NCBI GenBank assembly: GCA_004764695.1
Contig: SMSO01000014.1
Span: 3,547,148-3,611,147, forward strand
From: Schizochytrium sp. TIO01
Lineage: Eukaryota > Sar > Bigyra > Thraustochytrida > Thraustochytriidae
Direction: 5' to 3'
Length of the DNA: 64,000 bases
Below are positions 1 to 11,327 of this stretch, piece after piece. The translations under genes and the position numbers were made by a program. Every line of letters starts with the position of its first letter. The stretch's first letter is position 1. Below the pieces are notes generated by a model, which made no database searches, was not told the DNA's origin, and saw only the letters and a program-made list of their open reading frames with translations.

Positions 1-2477
1 CTGACAATAGTTGACCAGAATTTGTATTCACAGCGACCTATATATAGAACTAGCAGCACCAGGCACGAATAAAAAAGAATGCGCATGTAATTTACAGAGA
101 AATAATGAGCTTTTTGTGGATGGTGAAAAATGCTTAAGCTCGTTCCTCTCTCAGGGGGTGCGCGCAAAGACCCCCTGCTATGCGATGAAGTACGATAGTG
201 AATGGTAAGTTTGAGCTTACAAACCTTGGGTGTGATTGCTTGATCGCCTGGAGATTACGCAAGGCCAGGATTCGAGTTTGTTATAATCTTTTCAAACGTG
301 ATGAGCTTGTATGACTGTGTCGTATAATTAGCTTTTGCTTTGGGGGATTGTTGTTAGAAAGTTGGTCTCCGCTACTAAGACACGCTTCTATTCAGGTTTT
401 GAACGAATAGAAGTAACTTCGCACAGAGAAAGCATGTACTATTGAAAGAAAGTTGTCGCTGTCTTTTCTACCTCCCAACGAGTTTGTACTGTTGGCCTTC
501 CTTAATGTAGTCGCCCCGAATTCGTTTTTGCAGTGCCAAAAAGATCTAGGTTTGCCACCCAACAATTTTGGCCACTTGGACGCGCACTTCGAAAGTGCTA
601 CTCTACGGAAGCTTCAGTCTTACGCTAAACCAGAAGGGGATTAGATAAAGCGAAGAGAGCAGCAAGCGCCTCACAAGGTCAGCAAGAAATGTTTAGAGAG
701 CTTCAGACTCAAGTCAAAATCTGCGCTGGACAATGCAATTTATGATATTGGATGACACGAACGAGCACCGGAATTCGACAAGACAAGTCAGTGCCCTTTC
801 CGTTCACGGCTAAGTGTCAGCTATGACACCGCAGGTAAACCTAGCTTCGGTGCCACAGGCTTTTGCCACGGACCTCGATCTGAACAAGAGCGCTCGTCCT
901 AGCGCTGCGGTTCACGACCTGGTCTACTGAATTTTGGGTGCGCTAGAATCAACCTTTGAACGATGAGACAAACGCAGCCCAACTTAAAAAGTCCTCCCCC
1001 GAACGATTCAAGGTAGGGGCGGGCAACACAGCTGGCCAGCTGCAACAGCCACCTGCCTGGCGCTGGCAGCGAGGGATCCCTCGCTAGGCCTAGCGGAAGC
1101 AGGTTTGCTTGCAAGTTGCTAGCACTTAACTTGCAAGCTTTATGATGCTGTCATAGGACTCTTTTAGAGTATTCTATTAGTAGTACGAGTGCTTCGTGTT
1201 CACGCTTTTAAACAACAAAGTCAAGAAAGAAAGTTGTTGATTAGAAAGACTTGAAGAAGAAGACATCTGAGAAAGTGGTCGAGCGTGGTATTGAGCTCAC
1301 TCGTACGGTGGTGGCGTAAAGAATCTAAAGGAGACTATTCACATGATCTAGCAGCTGCAGGTGAATGATTGAAAAGAAGTGCAAATAAGCACATGCTTTT
1401 GTGACATTGTGCACAACTCAATGTAGAATGACGGTACTTAGGCCTACCTACTTTGGCGACGTGTCACAGGAAGAAGAAGACAATGATGGCTATCGCTCGT
1501 TCATAATGACAATGTCACCAAGAAAGATTTCTACCATAACAAGGAGCTGCAAAAGCTTGTTCTCTACCAAAGGTAGAGGTGACACAAGGACTGCAATTAG
1601 TCGACTAGGTTGCTTTTATTCTACCACCCAAGTGCCGCAGAGCATCTTACGATTCGTTAGAAATGATAGCAAGTGATATGAGTGATACCTGCAAAGAACA
1701 GAGGGCTTATGACATATGCAAGCGCTCAAGATCGCCAGATGTACCTACACAGTTCAACAGAGAGATGACCACCACTATTCATGCGAGTCGATCAGGATCT
1801 GTTTCCGAAAGTGGGTGTTGAATTTTTCGCTGGGTCTTTTTGATGTATCGGTGCGCATTGGGTTGTGCACAACTCAATATGTGCTGCTAGCTATTTCTAC
1901 TCTAGGGCAGTTGTCAGTGACTATGAACCGCCGGTATTGCTGTATTGCTGCTGGTCAATACAAAATCTCAAATTCATAGGAGTGATTATCCTGAGGTTTA
2001 TCTTTTCAAGGGTAAATCAAGTTAAATCTCGCACTCGAAGCTGATCCTAGGATCAATGTAAAGCAATAACCAATCCCTAATTATATGGTCGAGGACCATG
2101 AGTGATTGTTTTGGCTTGGGTTTTTACCCAAGCTAAAAGATGAACTTATATCTGTTATATCTGACTGTGAGAGTGACCTCTAATTAGACATAATCTATCA
2201 TTCGGGCCTAGATAGTCTAAACAAACTCTACTTAATGGAGTTTTGCAACTTCTAATGTTTTTGGTAAGAGTAAAGTTGTTTCAATGGATAATCTATGATT
2301 ACCCAAATGCCGGACTTAGGCCACTTGACTCGACGTGCTGTGGATCTACCCCACTACGATACTTGAGCATATTCGATTTTTACAGGAGATTCCTGCAAAC
2401 ATTCTACTGCCAACTGTTGCTGCGCTCTTGAGGTGTTATTGAGGCCTTGGGGGGAGCATAAGTAATAGATTGCCACG
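1..2477. other. Intergenic, no gene recognised
   Basis: Several short open frames occur on both strands, but none exceeds about 90 residues, none shows a recognisable domain, and they overlap one another. A 16-base word, TTGTGCACAACTCAAT, occurs identically at 1407-1422 and 1863-1878. It contains the palindrome TTGTGCACAA. Otherwise the stretch looks like unique noncoding sequence. The last part should hold the promoter of the CoA-transferase gene that starts at 2478. Confidence 0.5.
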
Positions 2478-3813
2478 ATGGCAGCAACACGTGCAACTCG
2501 TGGGATCTTGGGAGGTCTTGTAGTAGTTTCCCTCGAGCAGGCAGTCGCAGCGCCCTTCTGTACAAGCAAACTTGCAGATCAAGGAGCTCGAGTGATCAAA
2601 GTAGAACGCAGACCTCAAGGCGATTTTGCTCGCCACTATGACCGCAACGCAGGAGGAGCGAGCAGCTACTTTGCATGGCTCAATCGTGGTAAAGAATCCT
2701 TTACAGCAGATATTAAAGATGCTGGAGATAGAGAAGATCTACTCAAGTTGATCTCAGGAAAAGCCGACATTTTTGTGCAAAACCTTGCTCCTGGGGCTGC
2801 CGAGCGAGCGGGTTTTGGGAGCGAACATTTGCGTGAACTTAACCCACGGCTTATCACGCTTGATATTTCAGGATATGGAGACGAAGGACCGCGAAGCACT
2901 TATAAAGCGTACGATCTTCTTGTAGCTGCAGAAGCTGGGCTTTGTGATGGTAAGTTTACACCACAGATACATAATTCAAAGCTTGAACCTTTTTAAAAGG
3001 GGTGGTCTATGTATGCGTATATATATATATGCATACAAGCGGAGGTCATCAAGAGCAGGATGGATGGAGCTCGGCTCTGTTTCAAAGAAAACTAACCAGA
3101 TTCGTCGGGTTTTATTTTTTTGGATCAATGTGATAGTCACTGGGTCTCCAGAGGAACCTGGGCGTGTAGGCGTGAGCATCTGCGACATCACTACAGGGAT
3201 GAACGGATATGCTGCGATTTTGCAAGGCCTCTACGAACGTGAGCGGACTGGGCTTGGATCAAGTTACAAGGTTTCTATGTTTGACACCATGGCAGAAATC
3301 ATGAATGTACCCTTTATCCAAACAAAATATAGTGACAATAAAGTCAAGCGCGTAGGCCTTAAACATCCTAGTATTGCACCATACGGAGCATTCACCTCGA
3401 AGGATGACCGAAAGATTTTGATTTCTATCCAAAACGAGCGGGAATGGGTAAATCTCTGTCGTGATGTGCTTCGCGATGTTGATATTTCCACCGATGCCCG
3501 CTTTTCTAATGCCACCGATCGCGTTTTAAACCGCGACGCTTTAGACCAGATTGTTGCGGATGCATTTAGTAAACACAAGGCGGATGACTTAACAAAACTT
3601 CTCCTTGAATCCGGCATTGCATTTGGCGAACTGAATACAGTGGAAGGTCTAGTTTCTCATCCTCAGCTACGCACTTGCTCATACCACACAGAGGAGGGTA
3701 ATCTAATTGAAATTCCGGCCCCTGCCGTGCAACCATTGAAAAGCACTATACGCGATGTCCCCAAGCTCGGCGAACACGACGATGCTATTCGTGACGAAAT
3801 TAGCCGCATTTAA
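2478..3813 (+). CDS. Class III (CaiB/BaiF family) acyl-CoA transferase, two exons
   Basis: Coding exons are 2478-2949 and 3137-3813. They are joined across a 187-bp intron that begins GTAAGT and ends TAG, giving 382 residues. The second open frame continues the same fold exactly at the splice (AGLCD, then VTGSPEEPGRVG). Family members move coenzyme A between carboxylic acids through an aspartyl-CoA anhydride, or racemise methyl-branched acyl-CoAs. The N-terminal Rossmann part (LADQGARVIKVE) and the GYGDEGP segment are typical of the family. The catalytic aspartate is probably Asp146 in AYDLLVAAEAG. Length fits the roughly 400-residue family. The closest subgroup looks like the formyl-, mesaconyl- or succinyl-CoA:glutarate transferases, but the substrate cannot be read from sequence. 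No targeting peptide is obvious, although a mitochondrial or peroxisomal location is common in the family. Confidence 0.9.
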
Positions 3814-4009
3814 GTGAGTGAGAGATATCTTAGTTCTGGAAACATTCTTGATGAGAATTATCAACTGCATCTTCAAACACTCACTATCGTTTAACCCTGT
3901 CAGGAACAGAAGCGATAAACAAATACAGTCGCAAACCGTGTAAGAAAATAGAGAGAGAAATACAGCCCGTTACCCTTTCTCTATTAAGCTGTTTGTTTTC
4001 ACCCCAGGC

Positions 4010-4876
4010 TTATTGTTGTTGCTGCTGCTGAGTGCGAATCTTTTCTCGAAACGCCGCCTGTGCTTCAGCCCAAGCCTGTTGAAAAGCTGCGCCTCCATGG
4101 TTAGCAGATTGCAAACCTGTAACATCAACATCATTTTCTGCGCCATCCTCAAAAACTCTGCGCCACCACACTGTGCGGAGCATATCGGAAAGAATATATT
4201 TAGTCAACGTAATACTCACGCACCTTGTCTCATCTGCTGACGGCTGCAAAGTTGAAGGGAGATCTTGAAGTTCCCACTCCATTTCATTATCTTCTTCATT
4301 TGCTTCACTTTGGCGCCGGCTTGCGGGGATCTGACCTGCTTTATGACGCACAACCGCTCCCCAAACATCCTCAGCAAGTTTTCTATGTAAAATTTCACAG
4401 CTCCCGAACTTGACTATAAGTTCACCTGAAGGTAATAGCTTCACCTTAATATCCTTCGCCTTGGCGCTTTTAGCCACGAAGACATGTACGACGACCTCCC
4501 GTTCACTTTGTGACCAAGCGAACTTTTCCTCCTGGCGACCATTCTTGACAAACTTATCCACACTCGTATCTACCAATTTTGCAGCTGACATTTTGCTGCT
4601 TACGAGTGCTCCTTGAGTCGGTTTTGATACTGCATTGCTTGTCAACAATGTACGCTCATTTGCATCACCACTGTGGTGCTCTAGTGGAGCAGCGTTTGTC
4701 TCAGACGCTTGGACACGAAGGGTTGGCTCTGCGGAAGACCCTCCAAATGTGACAGCAGACGGTGTTTCCAGACGAGTCACACGCGGACCGCTGGGGTTAC
4801 CGTAGGAGTCTCCGAGATCGCTGTCACTGTCGCTGTCATCAAGCTCTAGTTTGTCCCATTTGGAGTAGTCCACCAT
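4010..4876 (-). CDS. CS-domain (p23/NudC-like) protein
   Basis: A 288-residue intronless frame. The N-terminus (MVDYSKWDKL followed by an Asp/Ser run) resembles the acidic start of several co-chaperone proteins. Residues 30-115 are low complexity. Residues about 119-250 form a CS domain of the p23/NudC type. It opens with FAWSQSEREV, continues with a GELIVKFG strand and WELQD, then SITLTK, and ends WWRRVFEDG. An acidic loop (about 185-200) is inserted between the strands. The C-terminus is a short alanine/glutamate helix ending in six glutamines. CS proteins usually bind Hsp90 or fold client proteins, and NudC relatives work with dynein. Which of these applies is not clear from sequence. Its 3' end converges on the CoA-transferase gene with about 196 bp between the stop codons. 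Confidence 0.8.
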   Translation of the reverse strand: MVDYSKWDKLELDDSDSDSDLGDSYGNPSGPRVTRLETPSAVTFGGSSAEPTLRVQASETNAAPLEHHSGDANERTLLTSNAVSKPTQGALVSSKMSAAKLVDTSVDKFVKNGRQEEKFAWSQSEREVVVHVFVAKSAKAKDIKVKLLPSGELIVKFGSCEILHRKLAEDVWGAVVRHKAGQIPASRRQSEANEEDNEMEWELQDLPSTLQPSADETRCVSITLTKYILSDMLRTVWWRRVFEDGAENDVDVTGLQSANHGGAAFQQAWAEAQAAFREKIRTQQQQQQ

Positions 4877-6410
4877 CTTTGCAAGAACGAAGTCGAGTAG
4901 ATTAGGTTTTGAAGAATTGCAGGGACCATTTTTTTTAATTCTCTTGTTCTTCTTCTTCTACAATTCTTATTTTTTAAATTAATATTTATAGGCCAAGGCT
5001 AGGCTAGGCTAGGCCTGTATAGAGCATCTATAGGAGTTTCTCAATCGAGACTTGACTGATGTATCTATCATCTTTGAGTTGTAGCCGGACTCGCGATCAT
5101 TTTAGATGTTTGTTTGTTCGCGTTGCATCCGAAGACAGCTCTTGGTCGTTGCAATCTTGGGATTTGCATTTTGCAACCATGGAATTGCTTGCGTTTTTCT
5201 TTCTTTAGGCCATTGCAAAATTATGTTGTAGCTCGACCTTCGCAACGCGCGCGGAGCGTGCTTAGTATGTGGCCTTGCTCATCGAGCATTGTTTGCGTGC
5301 CTCCTACTCTACTTCTTGACTTGGCCGTGTGATCTTGAATTATGGAAAAATGGAGAACTAGCTTTCATAGGTTTGGTTGCATAAATAAACATATGCTCCA
5401 TACTTCTTGTTCCTCAACGGTTTCTCATTGGGTTTTGGCGTTGCATACACTATGGTTGCGCAAAGCGGCATTGTATTCGTCGTGTTTTTATACAAGACCC
5501 CGATATTGAAAGTTTGGGATGAAGGAATTGGCAACACATCAGACCCATTTCAAGTTTATGGATATTCACATTAGGGAACTTGCACTTGTTGCAAGCGGTC
5601 CAGCAAAGTTGACAATATCCATGCTTGCAGACCTTTCGTGCATTAACAAGTTGTAGTTTCTAACCAGTTTGAGCTTTCTTACGTTTGTGTTTGGTTATAA
5701 TGGTCGCAAAGAATCGTTTTTTATGTTCAACAAGATATTTGCTACAGCACTGAGCGTTATGAAGCTGTATAATGTTTACCGGGGTAGCTTTTAACTGTAA
5801 GAAGCAAAGTTGTAAACCTCGAATGTAACGAAATAGACCTTTATTGCTTAGCTGTTCTGTCATTGCTACCGCCCGCACCCTCAACCCATCTGTCGAAATC
5901 CTGTATAAAATTGTTGAACTCTCCCCGGCCTTCTTTAACATCTTCCCCTTTAAGCAGGATTATAAAATCGCATTTCCATTTCATATGAGCCTCTTATTAG
6001 CATACTTAATGGAGGGCGATGCTCTGATATTGAAGTGGAAGTATTCTTAACGCCATCCCAAGAATTCTGAGCGGGTGAATTCTCAATCAAATAGTGAACA
6101 TTCGCATTTGCTGCCTGCCATGGTTCAAAAGATGGTTTTTGACCTCCAATCTTCATTTTCTTCAATTCCTTTTCATTCGATGGTGAAGTGCAAACTTGTG
6201 AAAGTGCGCAAGTTCATCCTGAAATTGCTAGAAACTGTAATATTATGTATGATCAGGTTTTTTTTGGTGTTGTTGTTGTTAAAATTATTTACTTCAAGCT
6301 ACAGGACTTGAGATGAGTTACGATCTAAGAAACACATAAAACTCTTCAGGAGCGTAAGCATGTACAGTGAACTATCGGCACATGCGCGAAGAGCTCCAGA
6401 AATAATAAAA
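4877..6410. other. Intergenic; possible coding fragments unresolved
   Basis: The first 120 bp upstream of the CS-domain gene are AT-rich, with a pyrimidine/purine run at 4930-4985 and a (GGCTA) array near 5000-5020. Between about 5660 and 6165 the minus strand has three overlapping open stretches that look protein-like. One of them ends in FDRWVEGAGGSNDR. They are in different frames, none has a recognisable domain, and no convincing splice arrangement could be built. This may be a small gene with introns, a decayed gene or chance. Confidence 0.35.
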
Positions 6411-7145
6411 TTACACGGCAGTGAGAGCCTCGTTTTCTTCTAACATAGAATCTTCACCCTGGATGGGGAGATGGAGCTTTTTGCAGAGACGCAAGAAACC
6501 CTCAGGATCGCGGAGGACAAATCGAGTGTGAGAGTTGCAGATGAAGCAACAGGAACATTTCTTTTGTCGAATTTCGATGCAAAGGTACGGACCTTGGACA
6601 AACGAAAAGCTCTGCACCAGCAGCTGTTGAAAGGAAGAGAGCGCACCAACGTGAACAGAGTAGTTGTCTTGGTTAAAATCACTCATCGTGCAAACAGAAA
6701 GGATGCCAACTTTAATACGGAGAATAGCGTTCTCAGAAGAAGACATGTCAACCTCAACGTAAGGAGGATAGCGAATGGTGATTAAGGCGATTAAAATATC
6801 GAAACTGAAGATGAATACGCACAGTGATGGAAGCGAGTAGAATACATCTCGAACTAGCACAGTACTTTCTTCATAATTCAGAGTGCCAGACGCAATAAAC
6901 AAGGCATCCTCAACCAGTACTAGCACATACCCAACAATGATACCCAGTAGGCTTGACAAAATCAGTCCAGTTGCGGTCTGCTTTAAGTTTCCAAGCAAGA
7001 AGGGAAATTGTGTCAATCCAAGGTTGCTTACTGGGTTCTCTTCAGGAATGTAGTCATCGTCCACGCTGGAGTGATTGTCGATGTTCTCCTGCTTTTGTAG
7101 AAGCCCGTGGCCTAGTTGCTCTGTTTCGATTTCAGGGCCCATCAT
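6411..7145 (-). CDS. Two-pass membrane protein of unknown function
   Basis: A 244-residue intronless frame starting with two tandem ATG codons. The first 50 residues are polar. Two strongly hydrophobic segments follow, at about 58-85 (ending LLGIIVGYVLVLVEDALFIA) and about 105-128 (SLPSLCVFIFSFDILIALI). This helix pair and the soluble tail resemble proteins in which a membrane hairpin precedes a bacterial-PH-like domain. The tail contains FVLRDPEGFLRLCKKL, a pattern often seen as the last helix of such domains. That resemblance is weak and is inference. A cysteine cluster (KKCSCCFIC) lies shortly before it. I do not recognise the family. The gene is called real because of its length, its clean start and the coherent membrane pattern. 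Confidence 0.6.
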   Translation of the reverse strand: MMGPEIETEQLGHGLLQKQENIDNHSSVDDDYIPEENPVSNLGLTQFPFLLGNLKQTATGLILSSLLGIIVGYVLVLVEDALFIASGTLNYEESTVLVRDVFYSLPSLCVFIFSFDILIALITIRYPPYVEVDMSSSENAILRIKVGILSVCTMSDFNQDNYSVHVGALSSFQQLLVQSFSFVQGPYLCIEIRQKKCSCCFICNSHTRFVLRDPEGFLRLCKKLHLPIQGEDSMLEENEALTAV

Positions 7146-8105
7146 GATAATATTCTAAAGTGGGTTCTCTACTGTAAGCGATGAGAGACTTGTCTCAACC
7201 TAGATATGCCGAAGAAGACAGTCCCTTCAGGGTTTTAAGTCCCTAGCCCACAACAGACTGCCCCTGCTCTCTACTGCGCTAAGATAGAAGGGGGCACAAC
7301 CTCGTTCGAGAAGAGCACGGATGGAACTGCGACGGCTGCAGTTGCAGGTTTGCTTTCCGACAACACACACGAAGAATTGAATATGAGTCCTTTTTTAAAG
7401 AAACAACAAAAATCAATCAGAAGAACTTGATTCATACTCCCTACATAGGAGTCACTAGTTGCCAACGACATGAAAAATCGGAAAAGCAACTTTCCCCTTC
7501 CTATCATAACCCTCTCACCGCTCTACCACTCTGATCCACTACTAGGCAGTAGCACCTCTTATCTGCTACCTAGCACTCGAACCCCTGTGTTTTCTCATTC
7601 TCTTTTTTTTCTTTTTTTTCTTTTCTTTTTTAAGATAAGAAGATTGAGAACAAACAGCCTCTTCTAATACCTATTTTAAATTTAATTTAATTTAAAAAAA
7701 GCAAAAAAAAAAAAACTTTCTTTCTGATAAAACCAACAGCGTGACTAGACTCAACTCGATTTGATTTCTTTCTTTTCCCCTCTGTCTCAAGTTCTGCTTT
7801 CCTTCTCAACAGTAGATTTAATCACGCACACTTGCGCCCAAACCCGCCCTTAACAGAAGTACTTCCTTGACTCCCTAGGTAGGTAGAAAGTGCATTTGTT
7901 GAACTTGACAGAAAAGAAGAAGAAGAAGAAAAGAAGAAGGAGCAGACGCATTTGGCCTTTGGTAGTGCTGGTTCGATTTAGACTCGCCTTTGAGCAGCCA
8001 TGCAGCCACCCATCCCATCCATGATAAGCCCAAACCCAACTCTTTTAAGACTTCAATTGCCTCTCTCAATCCATTACTTAATTAATTGGACTAAACGAGT
8101 TTTTC

Positions 8106-8110
8106 TCTTT

Positions 8111-8154
<44 letters not shown>

Positions 8155-8156
8155 TC
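8106..8156. repeat. (TTTC)n microsatellite
   Basis: About 50 bp of nearly uninterrupted TTTC units, which suggests recent expansion. It lies in the gene-poor region, shortly after one of the TTAATTAA words (8078-8085). Confidence 0.95.
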
Positions 8157-8460
8157 AATTAAAGCTCCCGTTCCTCGGCCTTTACTGCTATCTATCAATC
8201 AATCAAATCCTTTGGAATAGCACCAAAAAAGAATGAAAAAAACTCAATCAATCAATTACAATAAATAAAATAAGGATGCGAGAAAACCACAATATCGGCA
8301 ACCCATGACAACCAAAGTAGAAAACAATAACAGTCGGAGCTCTTCAGCAAACGCAATGAAACCATCGAACAAGCGAACGAAAGAAACTCGTGGAAGTCCT
8401 TCGCAGTCAATGAGTGGCGCAAAGGCACCATCGCGATAGGAGTGGCTCGTCTGACTGCCT

Positions 8461-8513
8461 CACTCACTCACTCACTCACTCACTGACCGACTGTGAGTGA
8501 GTGAGTGAGTGAG
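8461..8513. repeat. Inverted repeat built of (CACT)n and (GAGT)n arms
   Basis: Positions 8461-8484 are pure CACT units. After a spacer of about nine bases, 8494-8513 are GAGT units, which are the reverse complement of the left arm. The two arms could pair over about 20 bp, making a perfect hairpin or cruciform. A (GAAAGA)n run follows at 8517-8544. Confidence 0.9.
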
Positions 8514-8516
8514 CGA

Positions 8517-8544
8517 AAAGAGAAAGAGAAAGAGAAAGAGAAAG
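8517..8544. repeat. (AGAAAG)n purine repeat
   Basis: Short pure-purine hexanucleotide array directly beside the CACT/GAGT inverted repeat. Confidence 0.9.
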
Positions 8545-8984
8545 CTCACCAAAGTCAATAAGCAGCGCCAACTCTAACTCTTTAGAGAGAGGGAGAGAGA
8601 GCTTTGCTCTGCTTACGAAGCTGCTTTTGCAAAGAGGGAACTAATTGGAGCATAGGAGCACTAAATGGCACGCATGCACAGCATGAAAAAGACCAGAGCA
8701 GGAAAGGATGGGATTGAGTTAGATTAGATTAGATTGGAGTGGAGTGAGTGAGTGAGAGAGTGAGAGAATCAATCGGTTCCCAAAGGATTCGGTCGAGGTG
8801 AGCTGAGTCCCAAACTGAGCGGAACTTTGCGCTCGAGCGGTCGATCGGTCGTGCGTAGGAAACACAGCGCTCCTGCGAAGGCCGGTCGAGTTCCCGCAAA
8901 GCAGCCAGCCATCCCAATGGTCTGTCTTGGCGGCATCGCTCGAGGTGAGATGATCGATTCATCCATGTAAACTCATCAATCAAT

Positions 8985-9133
8985 GAGTTATTCAATCAAT
9001 TGATTATTCAGTCTATCGCGTTATTCAATCTATCGTTATTCAATCAATCGATCATTCAATCTATCGATCATTCAATCAATCGATCATTCAATCAATCCAT
9101 TATTCAATCAATCGATCATTCAATCAATCAATT
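8985..9133. repeat. Minisatellite with a unit of about 16 bp
   Basis: Tandem, slightly degenerate copies of ATTCAATCAATCGATC cover about 150 bp. Variants include TCTATCG, GTTATTC and CCATTATT. The array looks as if it grew out of an (ATCA)n tract and acquired ATCGAT palindromes in most units. Confidence 0.85.
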
Positions 9134-9166
9134 GCACATCAATCGGTGAATGGACTCTTTCCCGTT

Positions 9167-9200
9167 AATTCATTCATTCATTCATTCATTCATTCGTTCA
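9167..9200. repeat. (ATTC)n microsatellite
   Basis: About eight units of ATTC, ending in an imperfect GTTC unit. It lies just downstream of the 16-bp minisatellite. Confidence 0.9.
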
Positions 9201-10072
9201 TTTGTCCATTCACAACGTTCCAAACATTCCAGTAGGAGTTTCTCCTAACCACGTGTAGTCGACCCGTATCCCGTATCCACTCCTACCTTGCAAGAGGTTT
9301 TAGATCGCGTCTGTTTCCCCCTTCAAAGCAGGTGTCTGCCTGTCTAGGCAGAACTAGTAGTAGTTCGTTATACTTTCTGTTGTTTCTTTCACAAATTAAA
9401 GATAAATAGAGAAACGGAGAAGTGAGTCCTGCTCTTTCGAGGTCGTCTGTAGAGCTGGTTAGGGGCGCACTTAGGCACTTCTTTTCTGTTAGATGAAATG
9501 ATAAATGAATAAATCACAAATTTATTGATACTTAAAGATTATAATAATCATAATTTCAAGGACACGTTGAGAGAGAGAGAGAGTTCTTTGTTAACTCTTT
9601 GCGTGTGTCCTCCCGAATGCTCGAGTGCGACTGGACTGGTAGGAAATGCTAATGGAGTGGTAGCAGCAGGTCCTCAGGGGTAAACAAAGGAATAAACAAC
9701 TCAAATGAGATAATGAGAAAGCACGGATATGTATATATAGAGAGAGAGAGGTTCAGACGAAAGTAATCATTTCCGCTCAGGACTGAAACGAACAAACGCT
9801 GCGTTGGGCTCGGGCCCAGAAGAGAGCTGCAGACCTGCCTGTGTCCACGCGAGACCAGCGCTGCGGATGGATGCTGGCTGAGAGCGCCGTATGCCTTGTC
9901 TCCTCAGGGCTGGCTGACTATCCATCCATCCACTCTTGGTCCACGGTTAGCTCTGCCATGAGGAATCGACCAATATGTGATGTGCAGGATCTCATAACTT
10001 CTTTAATTAATGAATTAACTTTTTAAATTAAAAAAAGGTTTTAAAAGTGCGAGAATGAAAGACTGATCGCAG

Positions 10073-10105
10073 ATTTATTTATTTATTTATTTATTTATTT
10101 ATTTC
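10073..10105. repeat. (ATTT)n microsatellite
   Basis: About eight units of TTTA, flanked by the matching sequences TCGCAGA and TCTGCGA. The flanks are complementary and could pair around the array. Confidence 0.9.
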
Positions 10106-11276
10106 TGCGATCTCTCGCTTCGTCCATCTTGGATTATCCATCTCTCGTCGTCCTCGAGAATGGGACTTTTCGGCGCGAGGCCCCTCGACTTGGCGCAATG
10201 CGCTGCTCACCACAAGCTTGGGGCCCGCACAGAGGGCGCAACACTTCAGCGAACGGGCCGAGACCACGCCAATCCCATTCTGAGTACGCGAGGTCCTTGA
10301 TTAAATCTCAAGACGCAAAAAGGGCGCCATCTTTGAATCGCCTCACAGTTAACATGCCCGCTTTGAGTTGTTGAATGACCATGAAGAAACAATCAAACAA
10401 TCAAACAAAGAAATAATCAAACAATCAGACAATCAAAAAATCAAACAGGCGTACACACAGCGACTGGTGCTCGAAAGTCGGAAGACCTGCGAAGGTAGCT
10501 CAGATGAACGCGACCAACGCTCGCCAAAAAGCCTAACTTGGCCTGTTATAACTTTCGTAGGATTTTAGCTTATTTTCCCGTTTCCACCGTGTTACTGTGT
10601 CATCAAAAACCTTCAGCGAAAGGGTTAAAAACGCTCATCATATGTGAGCGACCATCTGTACAGGTAATAGCAGCCTCTTATTGGGTAATAGGGTGCTTCC
10701 TTGCCCCCTCTTTCTTTTCGGGTTTTAACTTTTATGGCCCTGTTTAGTTTATGACTTAACAGTACCACTTCTTTCAAGGTTAAAATAAATGAAATGAATC
10801 ATACCAAAACAAACTTCGAATAAGGAAGGTAAATAAACAAAAACTGGTTAGTCAATGCTCGCTACCATAACTTGGGTAAAAGCTCTTCATCTATTCAACA
10901 AGAATTCAATAAATTAAGGGGAAACAAATAATAATGTAATGGAGTTGGACGTTCAAGTTCCGCATCCCTTCGTGAAACTCTTCGGTTGCGTTTACTTGAA
11001 GGTTCGCCCGGCTAAGAAAACAATCGTCATGCGATTGCGCACTGCGATAGTAAAACATGCCACTTTTTTCGGAGTCTCGAAACCTTGGCAGGATTGTATT
11101 CTTGATCTCCAAAGCCCTCCTGAAACAGCAAGGAGCTGTAGAACGTCCTCGGCTGAAGGTGGGCAATTAAGCAGAAACCCAGGAATGAGAGGACCGGTGG
11201 GTGCTATTCTTTGCGGGTTTGGCAAAGCACTCGAGTCACTATTCAAGCTTCGCTAGTTTTTAGAGTTGGCACCATT

Positions 11277-11327
11277 TTTTCTTTCTTTATTTCTTTATTT
11301 CTTTCTTTCTTTCTTTCTTTCCTTTTT
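11277..11327. repeat. (TTTC)n microsatellite, imperfect
   Basis: A pyrimidine tract of TTTC units with several TTTA interruptions, followed by AT-rich sequence including TTAATTAA at 11351-11358. Confidence 0.85.

Noticed and set aside
4216-4240. Possible short intron in the CS-domain gene (GTGCGT on the minus strand)
   Set aside because: The unspliced frame preserves the expected CS strand SITLTK and the following WW motif, while splicing would delete them.
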